Assembly: GCA_934169745.1 (NCBI GenBank)
Contig: CAKPOE010000007.1
Span: 1-64,000 of the forward strand
Direction of reading: 5' to 3'
Length of the DNA stretch: 64,000 nt
DNA from: an uncultured Clostridia bacterium
Lineage (GTDB): Bacteria; Bacillota; Clostridia; TANB77; UBA1234
A program made the position numbers and the translations under genes. Position 1 is the first letter of the stretch. Each line of letters starts with the position of its first letter. Below are positions 51,878-60,852 of the stretch, one piece after another. The notes beneath the pieces were generated by a model that was given only the letters and a program-made list of their open reading frames with translations, did not search any database and was not told where the DNA came from.

Positions 51878-52891
51878 ATGAATCTTAGAGATTTATATTT
51901 GGAAGAAATTGAAGAAGAAATGATAAAACTTGGCGAGAAAAAGTTTCGTGCAAAACAAATCTTTGCATGGCTTTATCGAGGTGTTGATTCTTTTTCTGAA
52001 ATGACAGATTTATCAAAAGAGTTAATAAAAAAACTTGAAGAAAATTATGAAATAAAATGCGTTAGAGTTGATAAGTTTCAAAGATCAAAAGATGGAACGA
52101 TTAAATATCTTATGGAACTTAATGATGGAAATGCTGTAGAGAGTGTTTTGATGAAATATAAATATGGTAATACAGCATGTCTTTCTAATCAAGTTGGTTG
52201 TAAAATGGGATGTGACTTTTGTGCTTCCGCTAAAATAGGATTTATTAGAAATTTAACACCTGGAGAAATCGTTTCACAAATTTTAGAAATAGAAAAACAT
52301 AGTGGCGAAAAAATATCTAATATTGTCTTTATGGGTATTGGAGAACCATTAGATAATTATGATAATGTTATAAAAGCAGTTAGGCTTATAAATGATCCTA
52401 AGGGATTAAATATAGGAGCTAGACATATTAGCATTTCAACATGTGGACTGGTTCCTAACATTTTAAGACTTGCAGATGAAAATATTCAGTGCAATCTTTG
52501 CATTTCTTTACATAGTAGTAGAGATGATGTTAGAACTTCCATGATGCCAGTTAATAAAACATATTCAATAGCAGAAGTTATTGATGCTTGCAATAAATAT
52601 ATCGAAAAAACTAACAGAAGAATTACCTTTGAATATGCACTAGTAGATGGTGTTAATGATTCAAAAGAAGACGCGTTACATTTAGCAAAATTACTTCATG
52701 GTATGCTATGTCATGTAAATTTAATTCCGGTAAATAAAATAAAAGGCGGAATATATGAGAAGAGTAGCACAGAAAAAATATTGGCTTTTAGAGATTTATT
52801 AAATGAAAAAGGTATTGTTGCAACTGTTAGAAGGGAACTTGGCTCAGATATAGATGCTGCTTGTGGTCAGCTTGTAAGAAATAATTATTGA
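51878..52891 (+). CDS. rlmN: dual-specificity RNA methyltransferase RlmN
   Basis: 337 residues from ATG 51878, behind AAAGGAAG; the frame also extends upstream without a ribosome binding site. The radical SAM motif CKMGCDFCASAKIGFIRN, GMGEPLDN equivalent MGIGEPLDNYDNV, and the C-terminal catalytic Cys in DAACGQL identify RlmN, which methylates A2503 of 23S rRNA and A37 of some tRNAs. It follows rsmB, a common rRNA-modification pairing in Firmicutes, before prpC-prkC. Confidence 0.96.
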   Translation: MNLRDLYLEEIEEEMIKLGEKKFRAKQIFAWLYRGVDSFSEMTDLSKELIKKLEENYEIKCVRVDKFQRSKDGTIKYLMELNDGNAVESVLMKYKYGNTACLSNQVGCKMGCDFCASAKIGFIRNLTPGEIVSQILEIEKHSGEKISNIVFMGIGEPLDNYDNVIKAVRLINDPKGLNIGARHISISTCGLVPNILRLADENIQCNLCISLHSSRDDVRTSMMPVNKTYSIAEVIDACNKYIEKTNRRITFEYALVDGVNDSKEDALHLAKLLHGMLCHVNLIPVNKIKGGIYEKSSTEKILAFRDLLNEKGIVATVRRELGSDIDAACGQLVRNNY

Positions 52892-52916
52892 TATAATTAA
52901 AATAACATAAATGTAA

Positions 52917-52945
52917 TAGACAAAAAATGTATAAACATATATAAT
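52917..52945 (+). promoter_or_regulatory. prpC-prkC promoter
   Basis: TAGACA (52917-52922), 17 bases, TATAAT (52940-52945), about 35 bases before the phosphatase start. Confidence 0.6.
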
Positions 52946-52978
52946 GTATTTAGAAAAGAAGAAATTGAGGTGAGTTGT

Positions 52979-53719
52979 TTGCGCTTTTATGGACTTACGG
53001 ACAGAGGTACTAAGAGAGAAAATAATGAAGACTACATTTTGGTTCCTAATGTTACTGATGAGCTGAAACTTTTTATCATTGCAGATGGCATGGGAGGAGC
53101 AAACGGGGGAGAAGTTGCTAGTAAGGAAGCAACCGAAAGAGCCGAAAATTATATAAAGTCTGAATTTAGCAAAATTAGTCACGAAAGAGAAGATATTGAA
53201 AAACTGATAAGAACAGCTATGGAACGAGCAAACAAATACATATATGAGAAAGCTAAAGCCTATGAACAGTACAAGGGAATGGGCACAACAATGATTATTG
53301 TAATTATTTATAGGGGAAAAGCATATATTGGACATGTGGGAGATAGTAGAGTTTATAGATTTAGAAAACATGTGGTTAGGCAACTAACTAAAGACCATTC
53401 ATATGTTCAGGCACTCCTTAAAGAGGGGACAATTACAAAAGATGAAGCAAGGAATCATCCACAAAAAAATGTGTTGTTAAAAGTATTGGGATGTGAAAAG
53501 AATTTAGAACCAGATGTTTTTACAAAAGGTTTTATAAAAGATGATATACTTTTGATTTGCACAGATGGACTAACAAATATGTTAGAAGAAAAAGATATTT
53601 ATGAAACAATTATGAAACATAAGGACTACCTAAAAGATGCATGTAGTGCGTTGATAAATAATGCTAATATGCTTGGTGGATTAGATAATATCAGTGTAGT
53701 ACTAATTTCTAATGATTAG
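52979..53719 (+). CDS. prpC: PP2C-type serine/threonine phosphatase
   Basis: 246 residues from TTG 52979 behind GAGGTG; an in-frame GTG at 52970 overlaps the ribosome binding site. GLTDRGTKRENNEDYIL, ADGMGGANGGEVAS, GMGTTMIIV, GHVGDSRVYRFR and GGLDNISVVLI are the metal-binding PP2C motifs. It reverses phosphorylation by PrkC, encoded 15 bases downstream. The prpC-prkC-rsgA-rpe order is standard in Firmicutes. Confidence 0.95.
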   Translation: MRFYGLTDRGTKRENNEDYILVPNVTDELKLFIIADGMGGANGGEVASKEATERAENYIKSEFSKISHEREDIEKLIRTAMERANKYIYEKAKAYEQYKGMGTTMIIVIIYRGKAYIGHVGDSRVYRFRKHVVRQLTKDHSYVQALLKEGTITKDEARNHPQKNVLLKVLGCEKNLEPDVFTKGFIKDDILLICTDGLTNMLEEKDIYETIMKHKDYLKDACSALINNANMLGGLDNISVVLISND

Positions 53720-53734
53720 TGGAGGTTTTGATTA

Positions 53735-55747
53735 ATGGAAATGATAGGAAGAGTTTTAGGAAACAGGTATGAAATAATTGAGAAAATAGGAAGCGGCGGT
53801 ATGGCAACGGTTTATAAAGCAAGATGTAAACTGTTAAATAGGAACGTTGCAATAAAAATTTTAAGGGACGAATTTGCAAATGACGCTGAATTTATAAAAA
53901 GATTTCAGGTTGAGGCTCAAGCAGCTGCAAGTTTGTCACATCCAAATATAGTTTCAATATATGATGTGGGCGAAGAGGATGGGCTTCATTACATAGTAAT
54001 GGAACTTATAGAGGGAAAAACATTAAAGGAGATTATAACAGAAAAAGGAAGACTTCCTTGGAGAGATGCTGTTAAAATCGCGATGCAAATTGCTTCTGGT
54101 TTGGAACAAGCGCATAAGAACCATATTATACATAGAGATATAAAGCCTCATAATATAATAATGACTAAAGATGGAAATGCAAAAGTTACTGATTTTGGTA
54201 TTGCTAAAGCAGTATCTAACTCAACAATAAATGCTTTTGGAAGTACAGTTGGAAGCGTACATTATTTTTCGCCAGAGCATGCTAGAGGTGGATATACTGA
54301 TGAAAAATCTGATATATATTCTTTGGGCGTGGTACTTTATGAAATGTTGACTGGTAAATTACCATTTGATGCCGAAACACCAGTAAGTGTGGCATTAAAG
54401 CATATTCAAGAAACACCAGTTGAACCATCGGCAATAGTTCCAGAAATTCCAATAGGGGTGAATAACGTAGTTATGAAGGCAATGCAAAAAGATGTAAATA
54501 ATAGGTATGCTTCGGCTAGCGCAATGTATAGTGATTTGCAAAAGACTTTGAAGAATCCAGAAATGGTAACAGCAACTATCAATTTAGAAGAAAAAAGAGA
54601 TTTCCCAACACAAAAAGTTCCTATAGTTGGTGTGGCAAAAGATAATTATGAAGATGAAAATATTTATAAAAATAAAAAGTATGGTGAGGAAGAGATGAGT
54701 AGTAGAAGGGGAAAGCGAACTAAGAAACAAGCTATAGTTAGATTAGTAGTATTCATATTATTAGCAATTGGATTATTCTTCGGTGCTTTCTATGTAGCAT
54801 TAAATGTTGCACCAATGATTTTTGGTGAAAAAGCAATTGGTGTTCCTAAAATAGTTGGTATGCATAAAGATGAGGCAGAGAAAACATTAGAAGCAAGAGG
54901 GCTAAAGATGGAAGTTCAAGCATCTGTGACAAATAATGAATATCCAAAAGATTATATAATATATCAACAATATGCAGAGGGGTATGAATTGAAAAAGGGT
55001 GCAACAGTTGGAGTAAGAGTAAGTAAAGGCGCAGAAACATTTTTAGTTCCAGATGTTACTACTATGTCGGTTGAGGCTGCAAAGTTAGAAATAGAAAAAT
55101 ATAAATTAGTTTATAAACAAGAAAATGAAGCTAGTAACACAGTTCCAAAGGGAAGTATTATAAGACAGGTACCTGCTGTTAATACAGAAGTTGAAGCCGG
55201 TACAACTGTTACGGTATATATTAGTGCGGGACCAATTGAAGGAATGATGGAAGCTCCAAGTGTTAAAGGAGAAACAGAAAGTAAAGCAAGAGAGATATTA
55301 GATGCTGCAAAATTAATTACAAAAGTTGAGTATGTAAAAAAGAATGATGAAAAAGATGGTGTAGTAATTAGCCAATCTCCGGAAGCAGGAGAGTATGTTT
55401 CTGAATTATCTGAAATTGTTATAATAGTAAATAAACTATCTGATGATGGCACAACAACACCAACAGAGCCAACTAAGCCAACAGAGCCTACAACACCAGA
55501 TAAACCAACAAATCCATCTACTAATACTAAAAAAATAACAATTGATTTATCAAATAAAGGTACACGTGATACATTTGTTGTGAAAGTTGAGTTACAAAGT
55601 TCTATTTTAGGAACAAAGATATTACATGAAGAAGTTCATCAAAGAAAAGATGGAAAGATTTCAATAGCACTACCGAATAATTCAGAAGGAAGCATGATAA
55701 AAGTATATATAGATGACAATCTAGATTCAGAAATGGTAGTTAAATAA
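53735..55747 (+). CDS. prkC: PASTA-domain serine/threonine kinase
   Basis: 670 residues. Kinase domain (~10-275): GSGGMATVYKA, VAIKIL, HRDIKPHNI, TDFGIAK, and SPEHARGGYTDEKSDIYSLG. A juxtamembrane Lys/Arg segment and one helix (~332-355) follow, then three PASTA repeats (~367-430, ~432-500, ~503-568). A Thr/Pro linker leads to a short beta-rich end (~600-670). PASTA domains sense muropeptides or wall precursors, and the kinase controls wall synthesis, growth and germination. GGAGG precedes the ATG. Confidence 0.96.
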   Translation: MEMIGRVLGNRYEIIEKIGSGGMATVYKARCKLLNRNVAIKILRDEFANDAEFIKRFQVEAQAAASLSHPNIVSIYDVGEEDGLHYIVMELIEGKTLKEIITEKGRLPWRDAVKIAMQIASGLEQAHKNHIIHRDIKPHNIIMTKDGNAKVTDFGIAKAVSNSTINAFGSTVGSVHYFSPEHARGGYTDEKSDIYSLGVVLYEMLTGKLPFDAETPVSVALKHIQETPVEPSAIVPEIPIGVNNVVMKAMQKDVNNRYASASAMYSDLQKTLKNPEMVTATINLEEKRDFPTQKVPIVGVAKDNYEDENIYKNKKYGEEEMSSRRGKRTKKQAIVRLVVFILLAIGLFFGAFYVALNVAPMIFGEKAIGVPKIVGMHKDEAEKTLEARGLKMEVQASVTNNEYPKDYIIYQQYAEGYELKKGATVGVRVSKGAETFLVPDVTTMSVEAAKLEIEKYKLVYKQENEASNTVPKGSIIRQVPAVNTEVEAGTTVTVYISAGPIEGMMEAPSVKGETESKAREILDAAKLITKVEYVKKNDEKDGVVISQSPEAGEYVSELSEIVIIVNKLSDDGTTTPTEPTKPTEPTTPDKPTNPSTNTKKITIDLSNKGTRDTFVVKVELQSSILGTKILHEEVHQRKDGKISIALPNNSEGSMIKVYIDDNLDSEMVVK

Positions 55748-55756
55748 TGGTATAAT

Positions 55757-55785
55757 AATTGGTGTGGTATTGTACCACACCAATT
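55757..55785 (+). promoter_or_regulatory. 13-bp hairpin between prkC and rsgA
   Basis: AATTGGTGTGGTA and TACCACACCAATT pair perfectly around TTG. It lacks a T-run on the plus strand, so it may be an mRNA stabiliser or weak attenuator. It sits just before the rsgA ribosome binding site and bears on its unusual start. Confidence 0.5.
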
Positions 55786-55802
55786 GTTATATAAAAAAGG
55801 AG

Positions 55803-56660
55803 TTGATTAATATTCAAGGTAGGATTATAAAAGTTTTTTCAGATAGATATAAAGTAAAAACAGAAATAGGAGATGTAGATTGTACAGCAAGAGGAATATT
55901 TAAATTAACAAATAGCAAGCCACTTGTTGGGGATATGGTTGAAATAAAAGATGAACATATAGTAAAAGTATTACCTAGAAAAAATGCTTTTATAAGACCG
56001 CCTATATCGAATATAGATCAGATAATTATCGTGGTTGCAACTACAAATCCAAAGCCTGATTTGTTACTTTTAGATAAACAATTGATTATGGCAAATAAAA
56101 ACAATGTTGAGCCTATTATTTGTGTTAATAAAATAGACTTAAAAGAAAATTATGACGAGCTTGTTAATGTGTATGAAAATATAGGTTATCAGGTAATTAC
56201 TACTGATGCTAAAAATAGAGTTGGAATAGAAAAATTATTACTTTTATTGCAAAATAAGATAACAGCTTTTGCGGGAAATTCTGGTGTTGGAAAATCAGCA
56301 TTAACAAATAATCTAATAGGAAAGACTGTTTCGGAAGAAGGAAGTACTTCTGAAAAGTTGGAGAGAGGAAAACATACAACAAAGTACGTTGAGCTTTATG
56401 AGGCTGCGAAAAATACGTATATTGCCGATACACCTGGTTTTTCAACTTATGAGGTACAAAATATAGATGCTAAAGAGTTGAAAGACTATTTTCTGGAATT
56501 TGAAAAATACGAGTCTGCATGTAAGTACAGAGGATGCATGCATGTAAAAGAAGATGATTGTGGAATAAAGAAAGCTGTACAAAGAAAGCAAATAGATGCA
56601 GGTAGGTATGAAAGATATGTAGAGTTGTATGAGAAGTTAAGGGAGGATAAAAAATGGTAA
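55803..56660 (+). CDS. rsgA: ribosome small-subunit GTPase RsgA
   Basis: About 285 residues. The circularly permuted GTPase order is visible: CVNKIDL (G4) before GNSGVGKSALTN (G1) and DTPGFSTY (G3). An N-terminal OB fold (GRIIKVFSDRYKVKTEIG) and a C-terminal zinc site CKYRGCMHVKEDDC frame it. RsgA checks 30S maturation. The start is unclear: AAGGAG is at 55797-55802 with no ATG or GTG at proper distance. TTG 55803 abuts it, and ATT 55806 and 55812 lie in frame. It overlaps rpe by 7 bases. Confidence 0.92.
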   Translation: MINIQGRIIKVFSDRYKVKTEIGDVDCTARGIFKLTNSKPLVGDMVEIKDEHIVKVLPRKNAFIRPPISNIDQIIIVVATTNPKPDLLLLDKQLIMANKNNVEPIICVNKIDLKENYDELVNVYENIGYQVITTDAKNRVGIEKLLLLLQNKITAFAGNSGVGKSALTNNLIGKTVSEEGSTSEKLERGKHTTKYVELYEAAKNTYIADTPGFSTYEVQNIDAKELKDYFLEFEKYESACKYRGCMHVKEDDCGIKKAVQRKQIDAGRYERYVELYEKLREDKKW

Positions 56661-57289
56661 AGATAGCACCTTCTATACTGGCGGCTAATAAAGAAAAGTT
56701 AGCAGATGAGATTACTGATGTAACAATATCTGGAGCTGATTATATTCACATTGATGTTATGGATGGTAAGTTTGTAAACAATGTAACTGATGGCGAAAAT
56801 ATGCTAAAGGTTGCAAACCAAAACACAAACTTATATTTAGATGTACATTTAATGGTTGAAAACCCGATTGATTATATTCAAAAATATATTGTTGCAAATT
56901 GTATAACTTTTCATGTAGAAGCAGTAGATGAAGCCAATATAGCCACACTTATAGCGGAAATAAAAAATAAAGGAATTGATGTTGGAATTGCAATAAAACC
57001 AAATACGCCAATTGAGACTATTGATAAATATATAAATGAAATTGACAAAGTAATAGTAATGACTGTTGAACCTGGATTTGGCGGACAAAAGTTAATACCA
57101 GGGACTTTACAAAAGGTTAAAGACTTAAGAAAAAAATATTATGATTTAGATATTGAAGTTGATGGCGGTGTGAACTTGGAAAATGCACGAGATGTTATAA
57201 TTGCAGGAGCAAATATACTTGTTGCTGGAACTGCGATTTTCAATGCAAAAGATAGAAAACAAGCAATTGAAAAACTTAAATATAATTGA
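56654..57289 (+). CDS. rpe: ribulose-phosphate 3-epimerase
   Basis: 211 residues. It opens IAPSILAANKEKLADEI. DYIHIDVMDGKFVNNV, DVHLMVENP, HVEAVDEAN, MTVEPGFGGQKLIP and EVDGGVNLENA carry the metal and catalytic residues. It interconverts ribulose and xylulose 5-phosphates in the pentose pathway, alongside the split transketolase and rpiB in this window. Translationally coupled to rsgA. Confidence 0.96.
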   Translation: MVKIAPSILAANKEKLADEITDVTISGADYIHIDVMDGKFVNNVTDGENMLKVANQNTNLYLDVHLMVENPIDYIQKYIVANCITFHVEAVDEANIATLIAEIKNKGIDVGIAIKPNTPIETIDKYINEIDKVIVMTVEPGFGGQKLIPGTLQKVKDLRKKYYDLDIEVDGGVNLENARDVIIAGANILVAGTAIFNAKDRKQAIEKLKYN

Positions 57290-57443
57290 ATGTAATTATT
57301 GACAACAAAAATAAATAGGCATATTATTATATTGTAAGTAGGGGCGTAAAATTTTTTTATGTACCACAAATTGCACAAAACCTATTCAATTTGTGTCTTG
57401 TTAAAAATCATGCGCCGTTAACCTGCTGACAAGTACAAATTAC

Positions 57444-57472
57444 AGGGCGGTCTTTGACTGCCCTATCTTTTT
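57444..57472 (+). terminator. terminator after the prpC-prkC-rsgA-rpe operon
   Basis: AGGGCGGTC (57444-57452) and GACTGCCCT (57456-57464) form a stem with one G-U pair, then ATCTTTTT. The 150 bases before it contain a GTAGGGGCG element and ACAAATTG/CAATTTGT, another short inverted repeat. Confidence 0.65.
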
Positions 57473-57495
57473 ATGCGAGAAAAGTAATAATAAAT

Positions 57496-57667
57496 ATTGT
57501 AGAGATTACCGCGACCACTACAGCACTAAATAACCCCAAAAGTGGCTGTCGAAAAATTGATTGCCGGTATGCAAGTAGGCACAAGAGTTGTAGGGTGCGG
57601 GCACTGTACCGCACCGACTGGCGAAAACTAGCAAATATGTTAACGTAGATATCATAATAATAAACAG
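57496..57667. repeat. composite dispersed repeat, module order C-A-B
   Basis: ATTGTAG...CAGCACTAAATAACC (57496-57535), then AAAAGTGGCTGTCGAAAAATTG split at 57538-57559, then a TGTAGGGTGCGGGCAC hairpin module (57588-57667) ending TAATAAACAG. All three modules recur at 59924-60089 in the order B-C-A. No ORF was seen here. Confidence 0.75.
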
Positions 57668-57706
57668 ATTATGATATAATTGTTTTGCGAAAAGGAGGAA
57701 TGTTAG

Positions 57707-58036
57707 ATGGAAAGAATTTATAACAAATTAGTGAGAGATAATATACCAGATATAATAGAATCAAAGGGTGAAACGCCTGTGACGAAAATTCTAGATGATA
57801 ATACATATAAAATAGAACTTGAAAAGAAATTAAATGAAGAATATCAAGAAGTTTTGACTGCAAGTGGCGATGATAGAGTGGAAGAGTTAGCGGATATGCT
57901 TGAAATTATTAGAGCTCTTGCAAAACTAGAAGGTAAGTCGCTACAAAATGTAATTGAAATAGCAGACGTTAAAAGTGAAAAAAGAGGAGCATTTGAGAAA
58001 AAGATTTTTTTGGAGAAAGTAATAGAAAAGAATTAA
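57707..58036 (+). CDS. MazG-like nucleotide pyrophosphohydrolase (phosphoribosyl-ATP pyrophosphohydrolase-like)
   Basis: 109 residues behind AAAGGAGG. YNKLVRDNIPDIIESKGE opens the protein, followed by EKKLNEEYQEVL and EELADMLEIIRAL, the paired acidic helices (ExxE and ExxD) that bind magnesium in all-alpha NTP pyrophosphatases. Members clean up unusual nucleotides; histidine biosynthesis is unlikely because no his genes are nearby. It begins a short run of small genes between two composite repeats. Confidence 0.85.
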   Translation: MERIYNKLVRDNIPDIIESKGETPVTKILDDNTYKIELEKKLNEEYQEVLTASGDDRVEELADMLEIIRALAKLEGKSLQNVIEIADVKSEKRGAFEKKIFLEKVIEKN

Positions 58037-58069
58037 TTTGCATTTGAATATTTATATTAAGGAGAAGTT

Positions 58070-58723
58070 ATGGGATTAGAATACAAAATGAGATGGAATG
58101 TAAAAAAAGGATATAAGGATTTGATACAAAAAGAAAAATATGAATTAGTACTATTGGATATTATGAATTCCTCCAAAATAGTTTTTCCTAAGACATATAA
58201 GCACATAGAAGAACAGAGTGATGGTGAAAGCGACTATATTACAACCGATGGTGATGAATACCTAGATGCAAAGGTGCTTTTCTATCAAGAACAATGTAAA
58301 GCTATAAAATTTGATGAAACAAATGATTTTTTCAATAAATTGTCAACAGAAATAAATGAGATTTATGAATTGATATCACAAGGCGATATAGAACGTTTGC
58401 AGGAGACAAAATTGTTTGTTGAAATGAATATGAGAATAAATAGCATTAAAGAAAATGAAGATTTGATTTTATTTTTTCCATTTGCTATTACTGATGAAAA
58501 TAGTAAAAGTTTAACAGGAAATTGTGGAAATGATATTTTCTCTCATATTATTTATAAAATAAGAGAAAAATTTCCATCAAAAGTAAATAGTATGAAAATA
58601 TATATGATATATCCTAATTTTGAAAATAAGATTGTACTTAAAGAATATGAGCAAGACAATATGAAGATAGAATTTTTAAGAAAAAATTTCTTAAAAAAAT
58701 ATATTGAGTGCGAATACGTATAA
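58070..58723 (+). CDS. hypothetical protein
   Basis: 217 residues behind AAGGAGAAG. It is hydrophilic, with acidic and lysine-rich helices and no signal peptide or membrane span. LILFFPFAITDENSKSLTGNCGNDIF is a mixed hydrophobic stretch near residues 127-152, and a basic aromatic end follows. No family recognised. It lies in the repeat-flanked segment 57.5-60.1 kb with a MazG-like gene and another unknown gene, an accessory-looking cluster. Confidence 0.65.
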   Translation: MGLEYKMRWNVKKGYKDLIQKEKYELVLLDIMNSSKIVFPKTYKHIEEQSDGESDYITTDGDEYLDAKVLFYQEQCKAIKFDETNDFFNKLSTEINEIYELISQGDIERLQETKLFVEMNMRINSIKENEDLILFFPFAITDENSKSLTGNCGNDIFSHIIYKIREKFPSKVNSMKIYMIYPNFENKIVLKEYEQDNMKIEFLRKNFLKKYIECEYV

Positions 58724-58942
58724 GAATGATGTAAAAACAGACACAAGTATTTAATGTTAATTATTACTTTGGCATTGTAAGACCATAAGCCGGAAAAATG
58801 TATGTTATTAAACATACTAATATTAAATAAATTATGAAAGTATTTTTTATAGTTAAATTATTTGTTCTCATGGCGTCTTGAAAAAATTTATAATGAGTTA
58901 GTAAAAACTTGATATAAAATAAAATTTATGTGGAGGTATTAT

Positions 58943-59845
58943 ATGATAATAGATTTAATTTCTACATATAGAAATATGGTAGTTAATTCGAAGGTTTCTC
59001 AAGAGGATATAGATAAATGCGTATTAGACGCAAAAAATTCAAACTCAATCTTATGTATACCGTACTTTATAAGACCTGATTTAAGAGTATATCAAAATGC
59101 TGGTAAGAATTGCAAAGGTGAGCTTGGGAGAGGCGGAGAGATATATCCAGATAAAGAGTGTATTGAAGAAATGTTAATTGTAATGCAAAAAAACTTAAAT
59201 AAAGCATTACAAAATGATAACATTGACAACTTTTTTAAGATGAGATTTGGAGGCCCTATAGTGTCGCTTCCAGGATTAATTGATCTTGTAGTAGAAAATT
59301 ATTTTGGACGATATAATGGTCAAAAAAAGGAAGAAGAGTTTTATCATGTGAAAGATGGATATACTATGGTAAATTTATCTGACTTTAAAGGAAATGGTTG
59401 TGCAATGTGTACCAAAAGAGCATTAGCAAGTCATGTACTTTTAAGTGTTGTTGAAAATGACAAATGCTTGAAAACAATATTTCCATATAAATCGACTTAT
59501 ATAAAATCGAGCGTAAATAGTGATATAAGTGATTTAAAGAAGGTTGCTGGAGCACATGCATTTTGTGGACTTTTTGATAAAAATGATGGAACTATGTTTA
59601 TATATGATCCAAGTATTCATTTATATTTTAAAACTTTATCTGGTGATGAAAAAAGATTTCCAGGCATTTACAAATTAAAACAATATGAAAAGGAAAACTT
59701 AGGGAATAACAAAGCGATAATGCCAACATCAATATATTGTGAGCTAAATCAAAATTTGAAGCCTCTTAATTATCCAGCATATGGTAGTTCAACGTATTTA
59801 CAAAAAATGAAAAGTGAGTTTCATAGTAATGAACTAGAACATTGA
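58943..59845 (+). CDS. hypothetical protein with a possible Cys-His-Asp transglutaminase-like core
   Basis: 300 residues from ATG 58943, 7 bases after GGAGG; the upstream ATG at 58928 overlaps the ribosome binding site. No signal peptide. NGCAMCTKRALASHVLLS (~157-174) supplies Cys, and GAHAFCGLFDKNDGTMFIYDPS (split across ~205-226) supplies His and Asp, in the order seen in transglutaminase-like and papain-like enzymes. A glycine-rich GELGRGGEIYPD lies near residue 55. The rest is not recognisable. A 220-base gap upstream shows no clear feature. Confidence 0.65.
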   Translation: MIIDLISTYRNMVVNSKVSQEDIDKCVLDAKNSNSILCIPYFIRPDLRVYQNAGKNCKGELGRGGEIYPDKECIEEMLIVMQKNLNKALQNDNIDNFFKMRFGGPIVSLPGLIDLVVENYFGRYNGQKKEEEFYHVKDGYTMVNLSDFKGNGCAMCTKRALASHVLLSVVENDKCLKTIFPYKSTYIKSSVNSDISDLKKVAGAHAFCGLFDKNDGTMFIYDPSIHLYFKTLSGDEKRFPGIYKLKQYEKENLGNNKAIMPTSIYCELNQNLKPLNYPAYGSSTYLQKMKSEFHSNELEH

Positions 59846-59923
59846 AATTTAAAAAAGGATATATTTATACGGTAGTTTTTTATAAATATGTTGTATAAGG
59901 AGAAACTAAAAATGATTACGTAG

Positions 59924-60089
59924 CTGTAGGATGCGGGCACAGTACCGCACCAACTGGCGAAAACCAGTCAATATACTAACGTAAATAAGATAAGCATAAA
60001 TATGCTAATAAACAGGTATTGTAGGCTGTCGCCGAGGGTGGCAACCCTTACAGCACTAAATAACCCAAAAAGTGGCTATCGGAAAATTT
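59924..60089. repeat. composite dispersed repeat, module order B-C-A
   Basis: CTGTAGGATGCGGGCAC...TAATAAACAG (59924-60015), then ATTGTAGG...CAGCACTAAATAACCC (60018-60066), then AAAAGTGGCTATCGG (60068-60089). The modules match the copy at 57.5 kb at most positions but in permuted order. The remaining 80 bases before it hold nothing identified. Confidence 0.75.
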
Positions 60090-60099
60090 ATCTTCATTG

Positions 60100-60852
60100 T
60101 TAAGTAGTTTCAAAAATATATTTCCAATATCTTTTCGGCATGTATTGCTTTTGTAATCTTGAGTTTTTTCTTTCGGATATCGTAATAGTTTTGAAGAACT
60201 CTTTCCACATATCTTGATAACGTAATTCATTTTGAGATAAATGAGTAATATCTAATGATGAATTTTCTCTTATTGAAATTTCGCGTTTGTTGTAAATTCC
60301 AATCAAACTTCTTTTACGATCTTGTATTATAAAATTTTGCGTAGGAAATCTTCTCTTAAAGTGCTCACACAATATTTCTGTAATGTTGTTGTCTGGTTCT
60401 ATTTCTGCGAAAAATATATCAGGAATTATTTCGGCAAATCTGATGAAGCCTTTTAATCGTTGAATTTCTAAAGTTACGTTTCGGTTTATTTTTTGAACTT
60501 TTAGAACTTCATCTAATGCGAGCATGTGATTTACTTTTGCACCATACTTGAAGGCATCAATTAAATATTTGAGTAACAAGGTTTCTTTATCTTCAAACCC
60601 ACTTAAAAATACATTGTTCGTATAGTACAATGTGAGTTCAGAAATTTTGAGTATTCCTTGAAAAACTCTGTATGACTTTGAAGTATCTGTTTCAATGTGA
60701 AATATTGGACAAGTAAATGGTATGCTAGTATCTTCATTTTTTATATACATTGGTACTTGCTTGGTTTCAAAAATATGAAATACTGTTGTTAAGTAACCTT
60801 CAAAACTTCCATCATATACGTATGTTAAATTTATATTTGTCCAGTTATACAT
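60100..60852 (-). CDS. DUF4130-type DNA-metabolism protein, partner of the radical SAM gene
   Basis: 250 residues. YVYDGSFEGYLTTVFHIFETKQ near the start, LKGFIRFAEIIPDIFFAEIEPD in the middle and KRYWKYIFETT at the end match the family that accompanies the radical SAM protein just upstream (TIGR03915/TIGR03916 pair as I recall). The two are nearly always adjacent and annotated as putative DNA modification or repair. The reading frames overlap by 22 bases, so they are translated together. The enzyme's substrate is not established. Confidence 0.85.
   Translation of the reverse strand: MYNWTNINLTYVYDGSFEGYLTTVFHIFETKQVPMYIKNEDTSIPFTCPIFHIETDTSKSYRVFQGILKISELTLYYTNNVFLSGFEDKETLLLKYLIDAFKYGAKVNHMLALDEVLKVQKINRNVTLEIQRLKGFIRFAEIIPDIFFAEIEPDNNITEILCEHFKRRFPTQNFIIQDRKRSLIGIYNKREISIRENSSLDITHLSQNELRYQDMWKEFFKTITISERKNSRLQKQYMPKRYWKYIFETT

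Noticed and set aside
57342..57423. Riboswitch or novel structured RNA downstream of rpe
   Set aside because: A few short inverted repeats are present, but they belong to the GTAGGGG repeat class and a terminator; no conserved aptamer pattern is visible.
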